NCBI RefSeq assembly: GCF_000372725.1
Contig: NW_005196756.1
Span: forward strand, 591,783-655,782
Source of the DNA: Emiliania huxleyi CCMP1516
Taxonomy: Eukaryota > Haptophyta > Isochrysidales > Noelaerhabdaceae
DNA: 64,000 nt
Direction: 5' to 3'
A program made the position numbers and the translations under genes. The notes under the pieces are model-generated. The model ran no database searches, had not been told where the DNA came from, and saw nothing but the letters and a program-made list of their open reading frames with translations. This document shows positions 9,992 to 19,912 of the stretch, in pieces (within the stretch, counting starts at the first letter, position 1; each line of letters begins with the position of its first letter).

Positions 9992-11770
9992 TCACACGAG
10001 GCGGATGCGCGAGGAGTCAATCCACAGCAGCACCGGCTCTCGGCAGTAGGGACAAGCGGGCATCCTCTCGGAGCAAGGGCCACATGCGCACTGATGTCCG
10101 CACGGCATCGCGGCGTGCGACTTTGGCCGCGCGAAGCAGATGATACAAGTCGTCTCGCCTCCGAGGGTCGACTCGGGCACGGCCGGGCGTCCCGTGTCGA
10201 AGCGGGCGTCGGCGAGCGAGACGATGGCGGGCGGCGGCGGCTCACCTGGGGGAGGCGCGGCCTCGGACGCCGCGTACGCCTCGGACTCAGGAGCCTGCTC
10301 CTCCGCCTCGCGCCGCGTCGCCTCCAGCCTCGCACTCTCCTCGAGCGCCGCCGCCAGCGCCGCCTCCTCCTCCGCCGCCTCCTCTGCCGGCGCCTCGGTC
10401 TCTTGCGACGGCCCAGCGCCGCCCCCGCCGCCCTTCTTCTTGCCCTTCTTCTTGCCCTTCTTCTTCTCCTTGGCGCACTTCTCCGACTCCTCCTCCGCCA
10501 GCAGCGCCGCCGCAGCCTCCTCGGCCGCCCTCTCGGCCTCCACCCTTTCTGCCGCCGCCCTCTCGGCCACTGCCCTCTCCACCCTCGCCTCAATCTCCGC
10601 TCTCTTCGCCTCCCTCGCCGCCGCCTCAAAGGCGCGCTCGCACTCGCTGTGGCCCTTCTCCTTGGCCCACTGCAGCGCCGTACGCCCGCCCGAGGTGTGT
10701 GGTGTGCGCGCCGCCGTGTCTGCGCCCGCCCGCAGCAGGCAGAGCACGACGGCGGGGTGGCCCTCCTGGCACGCAACGTGCAGCGGCGTGAAGCCGCGGC
10801 CCGTGGCTTGGTTGACCGCCGCGCCAGCCTCGAGGAGCAGTAGGACGCACTCGATGCGGCCCTGCTGGCACGCGATGAACAGCGGCGTGGCGCCGCCGTC
10901 CTTGGCTTGGTTGACCGCCGCGTCAGCCTCGAGAAGCAGCCGTGCGACGTCGAGGTGGCCCTTCTCGCACGCCATGTACAGCGGCGTGATGCCGTTGTTC
11001 TTGGCTTGGTCGACCACCGCGCTGGCCTTGAGGAGCAGCTGAGCGCACTCGAGGTGACCTTTATGGCACGCGACGATCAGCGGCGTGAAGCCGTCAACGT
11101 CTGCTTGGTTCACCGTAGCGCCGGCGGCGATCATCAGACGGACGCAATCAATCTGGCCAGCCAGGCTCGCAGCGCTCAGTGGCGTGGTGCCGTCATCCTT
11201 GGCTTGGTCGACCGCCGCGCCGGCCTCGAGAAGCAGCCGTGCGACGTCGAGGTGGCCCTTCTCGCACGCCCTGTACAGCGGCGTGGTGCCGTCCCTGGCT
11301 TGGTCGACCGACGCGCGGGTGCCGAGGAGCAGCCGCACGCACTCGAGGTGGCCCTTGTAACACGCGACGTACAGCGGCGTGACACCATCGTCCCTGGCTT
11401 GGTTGACCGCCGCGCCAGCCTCGAGGAGCAGCCGGAGGACGTCGACGTGGCCATTCTCGCACGCCATGTACAGCGGCGTGGTGCCGTTGTTCTTGGCTTT
11501 GTCGACCACCGCGCTGGCCTTGAGGAGCAGCTGGGCGCACTCGAGGTGACCCTCCTGGCACGCGACGACCAGCGGCGTGAAGCCGTCAGCGTCTGCTTGA
11601 TTCACCGCAGCGCCGGCAGCGAGCATCAGACGGACGCAATCAATCTGGCCAGCCAGGCTCGCAGCGCTCAGTGGCGTGGTGCCGTCATCCTTGGCTTGGT
11701 CGACCGCCGCGCCGGCCTCGAGGATCAGCTGGACGCACTCGAGGTGACCCTTATGGCACGCGATGTACCC
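9992..11770 (-). CDS. Ankyrin-repeat RING protein (5' end truncated or unresolved)
   Basis: One minus-strand frame carries about twelve ankyrin repeats (GHLECVQLILEAGAAVDQA type). They are followed by a charged Ala/Glu-rich coiled segment with a KKGKKKGKKKG stretch, a Pro-rich spacer, and a C-terminal RING finger (CIICFARPKSHAAMPCGH, then CACGPC and CPYC). It ends at 9992. RING proteins of this form are E3 ubiquitin ligases; ankyrins would choose the substrate. Two long blocks of ankyrin repeats are near-duplicates about 500 bases apart, a sign of internal duplication. The first repeat begins abruptly near 11765 as GYIACHKGH where family members read TPLYIACHKGH. Upstream bases code for something else on the other strand, so the open frame to 12367 should not be taken as N-terminus. 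The RING closely matches the gene at 58133-59641. Confidence 0.7.
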   Translation of the reverse strand, partial: GYIACHKGHLECVQLILEAGAAVDQAKDDGTTPLSAASLAGQIDCVRLMLAAGAAVNQADADGFTPLVVACQEGHLECAQLLLKASAVVDKAKNNGTTPLYMACENGHVDVLRLLLEAGAAVNQARDDGVTPLYVACYKGHLECVRLLLGTRASVDQARDGTTPLYRACEKGHLDVARLLLEAGAAVDQAKDDGTTPLSAASLAGQIDCVRLMIAAGATVNQADVDGFTPLIVACHKGHLECAQLLLKASAVVDQAKNNGITPLYMACEKGHLDVARLLLEADAAVNQAKDGGATPLFIACQQGRIECVLLLLEAGAAVNQATGRGFTPLHVACQEGHPAVVLCLLRAGADTAARTPHTSGGRTALQWAKEKGHSECERAFEAAAREAKRAEIEARVERAVAERAAAERVEAERAAEEAAAALLAEEESEKCAKEKKKGKKKGKKKGGGGGAGPSQETEAPAEEAAEEEAALAAALEESARLEATRREAEEQAPESEAYAASEAAPPPGEPPPPAIVSLADARFDTGRPAVPESTLGGETTCIICFARPKSHAAMPCGHQCACGPCSERMPACPYCREPVLLWIDSSRIRLV

Positions 11771-12693
11771 CGCCCAGAAGGCCTTCGAGTGCGCCGTTTG
11801 CAAGCAGCATAAGCCGGCCGGCACACCCTGCGTCGGCCACTGCAACCACAACCGAGCGCCATTGCAGACGGGACTCCAGTCTGGGACCGTACCTGTGCAG
11901 GAGATTGCACCGCACGTTACATATCGCCGCCGCCAGTGCAGCCCGCCGGCCCGCACGCCGCCGCCTCGTCTTCCGCTGGTCTCCCGACGCCTATGATGGT
12001 GCCGGCCCCGCCGTCGTCGAGCAATGCCGCAGGGGCTGGGTGGGCTCAAGGAGGATCGCAGCCGGCTGCGATCGCAACCGTGTTGCCAGCTGAAGCGGTG
12101 TCGCTCGGTGCGCTGTCGAACCCCGCATCGCAGCAGGCCATGTCTGCGACGGGTTTCGATGGTGTGACTGCACCAGACGGCTGCACCCGCACAGTCGAGA
12201 GCGGAGCAGGAGGCAAAGTACATGCAAACGGCGCAGTCCATTGGCTTGCCAGATAGCTCTACTGAGGCGCAACGGCTGCTAGCCATCTCCAACTTTGACC
12301 TCGACAAGGCGACCGAGAACCTGATGGTCGCGTATGTAGGGGTGGGAGGGAGCTGCGCCCGTTCCAAGGGCCAGACGCAACCCGGCGGCGGATATCATTC
12401 ATTTCACGCGGCCTGCGCATCCGCCATGCCTCACGAGCGACGGTGCACGACGCGGGGCTGAGGCCCTCTTCATCCACGCAGTGCGTCCCGTCATGCCGCA
12501 GCCGCAGAATGATGGCTCGCTCCAGGGCGGAAATCTGGAGGTGTTTGAGTCACTGCTCAATGACCCGGTGGTGCTCTCGCCGCCTCGCGCCGAGACCTTT
12601 GTGCGACGACACATCAAGCCGGCCGACGGCATGTGGACGCAAGAGGCGATGGAAGCGGCGCGCACCGTCTTTGCTTGGCGGCGGTCGGGCTGA
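11763..12693 (+). CDS. UBA-like protein, fragmentary frames
   Basis: Plus-strand segments read as protein in sequence. KAFECAVCKQHKPAGTPC at 11777 has Cys spacing like a small zinc site. A Pro/Ala-rich stretch runs 11930-12190. Then at 12205-12340 SRAEQEAKYMQTAQSIGL leads into LLAISNFDLDKATENLM, which fits helices 2-3 of a UBA domain. NLEVFESLLNDPVVLSPP and a stop at 12691-12693 follow. Frames change at least twice between these blocks without clear splice sites, so introns, indels or decay are all possible. The left end abuts the truncated ankyrin gene at 11765. Function is unknown; a ubiquitin link is inferred only from the UBA-like stretch. Confidence 0.4.
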
Positions 12694-12699
12694 AATTCA

Positions 12700-13844
12700 T
12701 CATCTTCAACCCGATCGTGACCCACCGGGCCGTCACCGCCACCGTCGCCTCCCCCTCCGCCACCTCCGTCGCCGCCGCCACCGTCGCCACCGCCGCCGCC
12801 GCCGCCATCGCCGCCGCCGCCGCCATCGCCGCCGCCACCGCCACCATCGCCGCCCCCTCCGCCACCGCCATCGCCGCCCCCATCACCTCCACCATCGCCA
12901 CCGCCGCCCTCTCCGCCACCATCACCGCCGCCATCGTCACCGCCCCCCTCCCCTCCTCCGCCGTCGCCACCACCACCGTCGCCCCCCCCACCCTCTCCTC
13001 CTCCACCCTCGCCGCCTCACCGCCGCCGCCCTCACCGCCGCGCCCCAGCCCGCCGCCACCATCGCCCCTGCCGCCGTCGCCACCTCCTTCGCCGCCTCCC
13101 AGCCCGCCTCCGCCATCGCCCCCGCCCCCATCACCGCCGCCCCCCAGCCTGCCGCCGCCCTCACCACCGCCGCCCTCGCCGCCGCCCCCGAGCCCACTGC
13201 CGCCCTCGCCGCCGCCGCCCTCACCTCCTCCCCCGAGCTCACCACCGCCGCCGCCGTCTCCGCCGCCCTTCCCGCCGCCGTCACCACCACCTCCGAGGCC
13301 GCCGCCTTCCCCGCCGCCCTCCCCACCACCACCCTTGCCGCCGCCACCGAGTCCGCCTCCGCCAGCGCCGCCGCCACCGTCTCCACCGCCCTCGCCGCCG
13401 CCTCCGCCTAGCCCTCCACCCTCACCACCGCCATCGCCGCCACCGCCGTCGCCGTCGCCGCCGCCGCCGCCGCCGTCCCCGCCGCCGCCCTCGCCGCCTC
13501 CGCCGCCGCCGTCCTCACCACCGCCGCCCTCGCCGCCGCCCCCACCCCCACCCTCGCCACCACCATCACCACCACGGCCTTCCCCGCCACCTCCATCCTC
13601 GCCAAGAAAGCCTCGCGGACAGAGCGAACGGCGAACGCGCGAGCGTTATGAGCTCCGGAGAGTCAGGAGGCAAAACCGAATACAGTGCCCAAATGACAGA
13701 CTCAATACTGGCCCTAAAATCCGCCAGCCTGCTGTCTGCTGCCTCTACTCCCAGCCCGACGCCCTGGTCCCGTGCGAGAGCTTCAGGGATCCACACGGGG
13801 CCACACACCGGGGCCGTCTAAGTCGATTTGTACCCGGATTTTGA
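12700..13844 (+). CDS. Extensin-like Pro-rich segment
   Basis: About 900 bases encode (S)PPP repeats, first in one frame (12715-13010) then another (13015-13605), followed by a non-repetitive tail starting PRKPRGQSERR to a stop at 13844. Such CCG/CCT-rich sequence is low-complexity in every frame, so coding status rests on the analogous Pro-rich linkers in the first gene. It may be the 3' exon of the preceding gene or a separate wall-type protein. Confidence 0.35.
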
Positions 13845-13859
13845 AGATTGTGGCAAAAC

Positions 13860-14640
13860 CGCGGAGTCGAAAAATGCGTTTAATTTGCGCGCCTGCTGTC
13901 CGCCGCCTCCGGCGGCGCTCCGCGCCGCTCCGCGGCGCCTGCAGGCGCCTACGGCGCCTGAAGGCGCCTCCAGCGCCTGCGGCGCTGCCGCTACGCGGCA
14001 GCTCTTGCGCCTACGGCGCAGGGCGCCTGCGGCGCCCACCCCCCCCCGGGAGCCCCCCTCCAGCCGCGGAGGGACGGGGGTGCTCTCGCGGGGGGTCCCT
14101 CCAGTCAAGGGGGTCTGGGGCGCAGCCCCAGGAAGCCCGCCGCAGGCGCCGATTTTTTGGGGCTTTTTTGACTGATTTTCATGAGGTGTTGCTACTATTT
14201 TGGGACCAGTTGAAGCCTAAAAATGGCTACAAATACAGTCACAGCAGCTGCTCGTCATGAGCTGCTACTGTGTGGCAGAGCCCAGAGAGAGGGCTTTCAG
14301 GAGCACTATTCAGTATGATCCAGCTCAACGCTGCGGAGTAGTAAGACTGTTCCGTTACCGTGAGCGGCCGGCGGCCGGCGGCGGCCGGTGCGGCACGCGG
14401 AGCACTCCGTGAGCGGTGACGGGTGCGGACGAGCGAATTAGAGGTCCCTTTTAGTGAGAGATAGGCAGTCCTAGTCTCTAACAACACATCTTCCACAGAT
14501 AGCGACCTCTCATTCGCTCGTCCGCGCCCGTCACTGCTAGTCGGGGCACTCCCGGCGTACGGCCCGGTCCCGGTCGTCACTCCGGTTGCTCGTGTTCACA
14601 CCGTCAGAACTCAGCTCCGCTAAGGATCCAGCGTCTGAGA
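13860..14640. other. Non-coding: GC-palindrome block and unique sequence
   Basis: Bases 13890-14040 are packed with overlapping GGCGCC/GCGCCTGCGGCGC palindromes that could form several hairpins. At 14105-14135 GGGTCTGGGGC-GCA-GCCCCAG is another stem. From 14170 to 14640 I see no coding frame; a GAGCGGTGACGGGTGCGGACGAGCG stretch (in two parts near 14412) is loosely echoed near 33988. Confidence 0.5.
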
Positions 14641-14859
14641 CTTGGGCATCTTACACAACTTTTGTAGTAGAGCACAATGGCACCCTTGGATCAAGTGGAT
14701 CACTTCATTAATAAACCGTAATAGAGGTCCCCGTTTTCGGCCGCCGCGGCCGGAGAGCACCCCCGTCGCCCCCGGGGGCCCGTCGACCCCCCAGGGGCGG
14801 CCGCAGCGAACCGCTGAAGCCGAGTGTTGTGAAGATTACTATTACAACCTCCCTCGTTT

Positions 14860-15030
14860 CTTTTTTTCGTGTTTCTCTACAGCAAAAACAACCAAACTCC
14901 CTCTCGTTTCCTCTCTCTCTCTAGTTATCGTGGAAACTCCCCGTGGAAATCGTCAATGTTTTGGGCACTGAGCTGAGAACTGAGTCTGCGGCTGGTGTGG
15001 GCCCAAAATCAGCCGAACCGGCAAAATACC
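14860..15030. repeat. Dispersed repeat R1 (copy also at about 57200-57330)
   Basis: CTCTACAGCA, then CTGAGCYGAG, TCTG.GGCTGGT and GGGCCCAAAATCAGCC followed by GGCAAAATACC occur in the same order at 57214-57330. A weaker relative lies at 62885-62950. No coding capacity or clear terminal repeats are seen, so it may be a decayed transposon end. Confidence 0.6.
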
Positions 15031-15809
15031 CCGGGTGTGTTGCGGGTAGCGCGGCTCGTCATCCTCCGCCTCGAGGGCGTCCGCCAGCGCGCTGCGCCGC
15101 ACACCCCGGCGCACAGGAGGCGGCGCCGGCCGCACCTCGGCCGCCTCGGCGTCGCCCGCGGCACGGGCGCCATGCTCGCCGTCCGCGCGGTCCATCGCCG
15201 CATCCCCATCCCCGTCTGTGGCAGCGCCGCCTGCGCCCGCGCCGGCCTGCTCTGTGACGGCGCGCCACCGCTCGTCGTCCAGCATGTGCCACCACCGCCG
15301 ATCCGTAGCCGTCGTACTCGACCTCGTGCACGATCCGTCCGTCTCCGTCCTCCTCCCGCGCCATGACGGTCGCAGGGTACGAACCACCGCTCACTGTCGC
15401 AGAAGATCTCGAGGCGCGATCCGGTGGACAGGACAGTGTTCTTGTCGAGCGCCGCCCTGGCATCCTCGCGCTTTCGCTTCCGCCGCTTCGCCTTCGTCTC
15501 CTTGCTGCGCAGCAGGGTGTAGTTCGGGCCCACCTCCGCCACGCTGTCCAGCACGTGGACGGCGCTCGCCATCTCGACCGCGTCGTCCTCCGGCGGAAGC
15601 TCCGCGTCGCCCGCGGCCGCCTCCCGAGCGCGCTCGTCGCGCATCCGTTCGTGGTGGGCCTGCCGACGCGCCACGCTGGCGCCCGTGTGCCTCGCCGCCG
15701 CGTCCGGCGACGCGGCATCGATGCTGTCCGCCCGAGCGTGACTCGCCACTCCACGACTCCACGACCCTCCACGACCGCCGAAAAGTTCTCCCACTCGCGC
15801 CCTCCCCAA
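14960..15809 (-). CDS. Tudor-like domain protein with frame breaks
   Basis: Minus strand: an Ala/Arg-rich start leads to VHVLDSVAEVGPNYTLL, a lysine-rich stretch KAKRRKRKRED, then GSRLEIFCDSERWFVP continuing in a second frame as ATVMAREEDGDG and EVEYDGYG. A third frame holds WHMLDDERWRAV. Together these match the strand pattern of a Tudor-type fold (WFxATV...VEYDDG...WxxLxxERWR), which reads methylated Lys/Arg. Two one-base frame changes lie within 100 bases (near 15380 and 15305). The C-terminal frame ends inside dispersed repeat R1, so the last 20 residues are doubtful. Confidence 0.45.
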
Positions 15810-16159
15810 ACCGAGTCCTCTCTACAGTTACATACATATTCGACCTGAGCATCGGTTCCACCGCACCAGTTGGGGCGCAGGGCTCTGCCGGCGGCGAGCG
15901 CAATTCGCCATCCGCGCACGCGGCCTCTGGCGGTGGCGTCGGCTCCGAGCCTGGGCAAGAGCTCATGGGCGAAAGTTGCTCGCGCTGCCCAGTTCCGCCG
16001 AGAGCCCAAAAAAATTCCGCACTCGCGGTTCCTCCAACACGCGGTTCCTCCAACACGGACCGCGTGTATGGGGCAGCGTCGGCGAAAGCCTCCTCCTTTG
16101 TCGTCAACCACACGCAGCAGGTCTCCATGGCGGCGGTGGCGGGCGACGCTTGGAGCAGT

Positions 16160-16475
16160 AGTGTAAAATTCTCTGTGTTAGTGCCAGTGCGCGCCAGTCC
16201 CGTGCCCAGTGTTGTGCGAGGGAGCACTTGGAGCACTTGGAGTGCAGTCATTAGCCTCACATCCAGGGCCGGGGAGCTAAGGAGCGCACCCAGCGGGCCG
16301 GATGATCGGGATCGGGTTGCGGGCAAGAGAGCCCTAGCCCCGGGGGTGCGCGTTCGCAGGGCAAGAGATGGGTAAAATTCTCTTCTCGCGGCGCGGTAGG
16401 CGGCTCCCGTGGTGTACCTGTGTTAGTGCCAGTGCGCGCCAGTCCCGTGCCCAGTGTCGTGCGACACCAAACGTC
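16160..16475 (+). repeat. Two copies of dispersed repeat R2 upstream of the aspartyl protease
   Basis: TAAAATTCT, then GTGTTAGTGCCAGTGCG, CGCCAGTCCCGTGCC and AGTGTYGTGCGA occur at 16165-16220 and 16374-16470. The second also has GGCGGCTCCCGTGGTGTACCT. A third copy is at 33388-33490 and a diverged minus-strand copy at about 31150-31240. The second copy ends 15 bases before the protease ATG and so forms its 5' leader or promoter. Confidence 0.8.
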
Positions 16476-16482
16476 AATCACC

Positions 16483-17763
16483 ATGCTTGCGATTCTCGCC
16501 CTCGCGGGCGTCGCAGTGCCTGGCCCGCGCACGGCACACCTCGGTGCAACCACGACGCTCGCGCCGCCGCGCTCGCGGATCGCTGCTGCCGTGCGAAGAA
16601 ACGGCAGCAGCCTTCCGGCGGGCGGCGCAGTCTGGCCGACGGCGATCTACTGGGCGATGTTGCAGGTTGGCACGCCGCCGCGAAGCTTCCCAGCGGCCAT
16701 CGATTCGGGGTCGGGCGATCTCGACATCGCCGCCCTTGGCTGTGATGGCTGCGTCACCGCGCCACCCAATAATCAGTACGATCACGCGGCGTCATCGACG
16801 TCCAAGCCGGCGTTCCCATTCGTCTTTCGCAACACCTACGAGACGTGCGATCTCAAGCACCCCACCAAGCCGTGCTCGATCGGAGGCAAGCTGTACACGG
16901 ACGTGGTGTCGATGGGCGGCCTCGGACCAGTCCCGGTCAAGCTCGGCGCCATCGAGAGCCAGGACACTAACTTCGACCAGTTTGCGCAGATCGACGGCGT
17001 GGTCGGCTTCACAAGTGGCGGCAGCGAGGACGTCTTCTCTCAGCTCGTCGCCGCCAAGGCGTGCGACAACATCTGGTCCATTTGCATGCACCGCGGCTCA
17101 AAGTCGAACGGCACCCTCACCCTCGGCGGCGTCGACTCTCGCCTGTCCGACGGACCAATGGTCTACGTGCCCGACGTCGGCCGGGGCTTTCGTGCGGTCC
17201 AGGTCGCCTCTTTCACGCTGGTGAAGAACACCTCGTCCGCCGCCGTCGCCGCGGGCACCGCTGTGCTGCCCGTCACGCTGCCCGTGCAGAGGAGCGCGAT
17301 CCTCGACACTGGGACCAACGTGCTGCTGCTGCCGCCCGAGCTGCTCTCGCGCCTCGGCGAGGCGATGTGCGCCGACGCGAGCCTCGCCCACTGCCGCACG
17401 CTGTGGGGCGACCCGCTCTCGAGCAGCAGCTGCGTCGCGCTCAGCGAGGACGAGGTGGATGCGTACCCGTCCCTGCGGATGCAGCTCGACGGGACGGCCC
17501 TAGAAATGAGCGGTCGCGACTACCTGCTCCGGGGCTCGCCCCTCGCCTCGCACGGCGGCGAGTACTGCCTCGGCATCCGCTCCGGCGGGGAGCTCTTCAT
17601 CATCGGCGACACGACGATGCGCAACTACCTCCTCGCGTTCGACCTCGGTGGTCGGCGTGTCGGGTGGGCACCAGTCAATCGCAAGCGGGGCGGCTGCGGC
17701 TCGGTCGACGAGGGCGAGGTGCCGGCAAAGCACGCGGTGGAAACGAGGGCGGAAATGCGGTGA
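16483..17763 (+). CDS. Pepsin-family (A1) aspartyl protease, intronless, secreted
   Basis: The 426-residue frame has a hydrophobic start (MLAILALAGVAVPG) fitting a signal peptide. Catalytic motifs are IDSGSGDLDI near residue 75 (DSGS in place of the usual DTGS) and ILDTGTNVLLLP near residue 270. IIGDTTMRNYLLAFDLGGRR near the C-terminus is the typical closing strand. Spaced Cys pairs would form disulfides. A1 proteases hydrolyse proteins at acidic pH in vacuoles, lysosomes or outside the cell. The first in-frame ATG after the R2 repeat is chosen because the signal peptide begins there. No intron is needed, unlike neighbouring genes, which may mean retroposition or simply chance. Confidence 0.9.
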   Translation: MLAILALAGVAVPGPRTAHLGATTTLAPPRSRIAAAVRRNGSSLPAGGAVWPTAIYWAMLQVGTPPRSFPAAIDSGSGDLDIAALGCDGCVTAPPNNQYDHAASSTSKPAFPFVFRNTYETCDLKHPTKPCSIGGKLYTDVVSMGGLGPVPVKLGAIESQDTNFDQFAQIDGVVGFTSGGSEDVFSQLVAAKACDNIWSICMHRGSKSNGTLTLGGVDSRLSDGPMVYVPDVGRGFRAVQVASFTLVKNTSSAAVAAGTAVLPVTLPVQRSAILDTGTNVLLLPPELLSRLGEAMCADASLAHCRTLWGDPLSSSSCVALSEDEVDAYPSLRMQLDGTALEMSGRDYLLRGSPLASHGGEYCLGIRSGGELFIIGDTTMRNYLLAFDLGGRRVGWAPVNRKRGGCGSVDEGEVPAKHAVETRAEMR

Positions 17764-17799
17764 AAGTCTCTCCACGAACCAATCTGGTGGGAGTAAATA

Positions 17800-17900
17800 A
17801 ATTGGGAGAGGGATGGAGAACGCATAGGCACCTACGAGCCATAGTAAAGAAAGAAAGAAAGAAAGAAAAGACCACCCAAACGAGGGATGGGGGAGGAGGA
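17800..17900 (+). terminator. 3'-end signature: A-rich run plus GAGGGATGGG
   Basis: AGTAAATAAATTGG, then (AAAG)n, CACCCAAACGAGGGATGGGG and a G-rich tail lie 40-130 bases after the protease stop. The same order (A-rich AATAAA-like run, short spacer, GAGGGATGGG) follows several other gene ends here. Confidence 0.5.
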
Positions 17901-18141
17901 CAGGGGGACAGGTGGGGCGGCGGCTCTCCTGACAAGGGACACGACAGGCTCGCAGAGCGGTGCACGGTGGACTCACTCCACTGGCGGTCTCATCTCATTC
18001 TAGCGACCTGCCTCCAGCTTCTCGCTGGCAGTCTCTCGCTACCACAGGCACACTAGGCCTAGTAGTCCACCCGGGAAACAGATATTTTTCTTCTTCGCTG
18101 AGAATTTCGGCGTCTGAGAGTGCCCCCCCCCGTACAGCGGC

Positions 18142-19701
18142 ATGAGCGGCGGCCCACTTGCCGAGTGGGAGGCGTACATGAGGTGGCTCGACGCGCCGGT
18201 GGCGGAGGGCGAGGACGAGGTGATCAGCCAAACCCCCCTCGGCCTCGCCGAGCTGGCCGAGGGCGACCTGACCTATCTGCGCGCCGTCCTCTCCGGGCAG
18301 GGGACGAGCGGCACGTCGCTCGCGGCAGGCTCGACGCGCGGCACGAAACCGAGCAGCAGGACACGCTGCTGACCTGGGCCGCTCGTCACGGGCAAGCCGA
18401 GGCGGTGCGGCTACTGCTCGAGGGCGGCGCGAGCGTGGGGGCGACAACTGGCGGCGGCGGCCCTGTGCTGTACGGCGGCGGCCACGCCTGGCCAGGCTGC
18501 CCACCGCTGTACCTCGCGTGCGAGAACAACCACGTCAAGATCGCCCGGCTGCTTCTCGAGGCTGGCGCGGCGGTCAACCAAGCAGGCTCTGACGGACTCA
18601 CGCCGCTGTCCAGGGCATGCCAGGAGGGCCATCTCGAGTGCGCCCAGCTGCTTATCGAGGCCAGCGCGGCGATCGGCCAAGCTGCGGACGGTGGCTGGAC
18701 ACCGCTGTACGCGGCGTGCTGCAAGGGCCACCTCGAGATCGCCCGGCTGCTCCTCGAGACCAGCAGCGCGGCGATCGACCAAGCCACGCGGGATGGCATC
18801 ACGCCGCTGCTCATCGCGTGCATCCAGGGCCACCTCGAGGTCGCCAAGCTCCTCTCCTCCTACGGCGCCTCCCGGCACGCCTATCAGCTGGGCACGCCCG
18901 AGGAGGTTGCTTTGGGCTCTTACGGCGGAGGCTTTCCTGTTCGCAAACACGCCGACCTCGCCGCCTGGCTGGTCGCCAGCCGCGGCTGGACGCCGCTCCA
19001 GCACCTCGAGGCGTGCCCGAGACTAGCGACCGAAAGCGTGAGTGCATTGTCCTCACGCTCACTGTCCCTCTTCCCGCAGGCGCTCACCGTCGACCGGGCG
19101 CGGGCGCTGCTGCGCGGCGGCGCGAACTCTTCGGCCGGCGAGCCGTCGGCCCTCGAGCGGGCGCGCGTCCTCTGCTCGTGGGGCGAGTCGGATCCGACAG
19201 CTGCGGCCGTTGGCTCCACTGTCGCGATCCACTCTCTCGTCTCGCGGCCGTCGATGAATGGCAAGGTCGGCGTCGTCGTCTCAGCGAACGTTTCGACGGG
19301 CCGTTTCGGCGTGCGCGTAGCGGGCGAGGCCAAGGCGCCCTCGCGCTCAGGCGCGCATTGCAATGGTCTCTCCCCCCCTCGCCGGATCCTCGCTTTGGAC
19401 ATCCCCCATGCCTCTCCCCTCCCTCAGGCCGGCCAACCTGCAGCCAGCGGCCGAGGCGGTGGAGGTGGGAAGGCTCATCCTCAAGGCGGCGGAGTGGTCG
19501 CCGCAGTCGCACGAGCTCTTCCCGGAGCCGGCTCGCAAGTGGGCGGTGGCAGTGATGCGGCTGGGCTACCTGATCGCGTGGGACGAGGAGCGCTTCGACG
19601 GCGAGGGGGCGGCGCCGGGGCTGGTGGAGCTCTGGCGCGGATTTGTGCTGCCAAGGGTGGTGGCGCGGGCCGCTGCCGCAGACGCACTGCGTTCCCCATG
19701 A
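18142..19701 (+). CDS. Ankyrin-repeat protein
   Basis: Begins MSGGPLAEWEAYMRWL. From about 18300 a different frame carries TLLTWAARHGQAEAVRLLLE and four or five more ankyrin repeats, so an indel or tiny unrecognised intron joins the two parts. A 69-base GC-AG intron (19011-19079) splits HLEA|LTVDRARALLRGGA. A second GC-AG intron from about 19344 to 19430 restores the frame into NLQPAAEAVEV. The last exon (ARKWAVAVMRLGYLIAWDEE...) ends at TGA 19699-19701. Ankyrins bind partner proteins, and no catalytic domain is visible. A GKVGVVV..NVSTGRFGVRV segment resembles a small beta-barrel of MYND/ankyrin algal proteins (tentative). Confidence 0.65.
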
Positions 19702-19912
19702 AGCATGACGATACAGCAGCGTGTCTGCGGCAGCTGCCTGGGGTGGTGGCTGTGCTGGCTGGTGCGTCCCTCCGGACCCTCGGCTCGGGGCCTCGGCCCG
19801 GCTTTTCCTCACGTGAATCGCGCCATGAGATGTCTCAAGTTTCGAAACACGTCTTTGTGGATCTGAGAGTGTGCGCTAGTGACGACACGAGTACACATAA
19901 ACAAAACCTGTT

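Noticed and set aside
11770-12367. N-terminal 200 residues of the long minus-strand ankyrin frame
   Set aside because: The composition is random, and the opposite strand carries better protein-like sequence (UBA-like LLAISNFDLDKATENLM).
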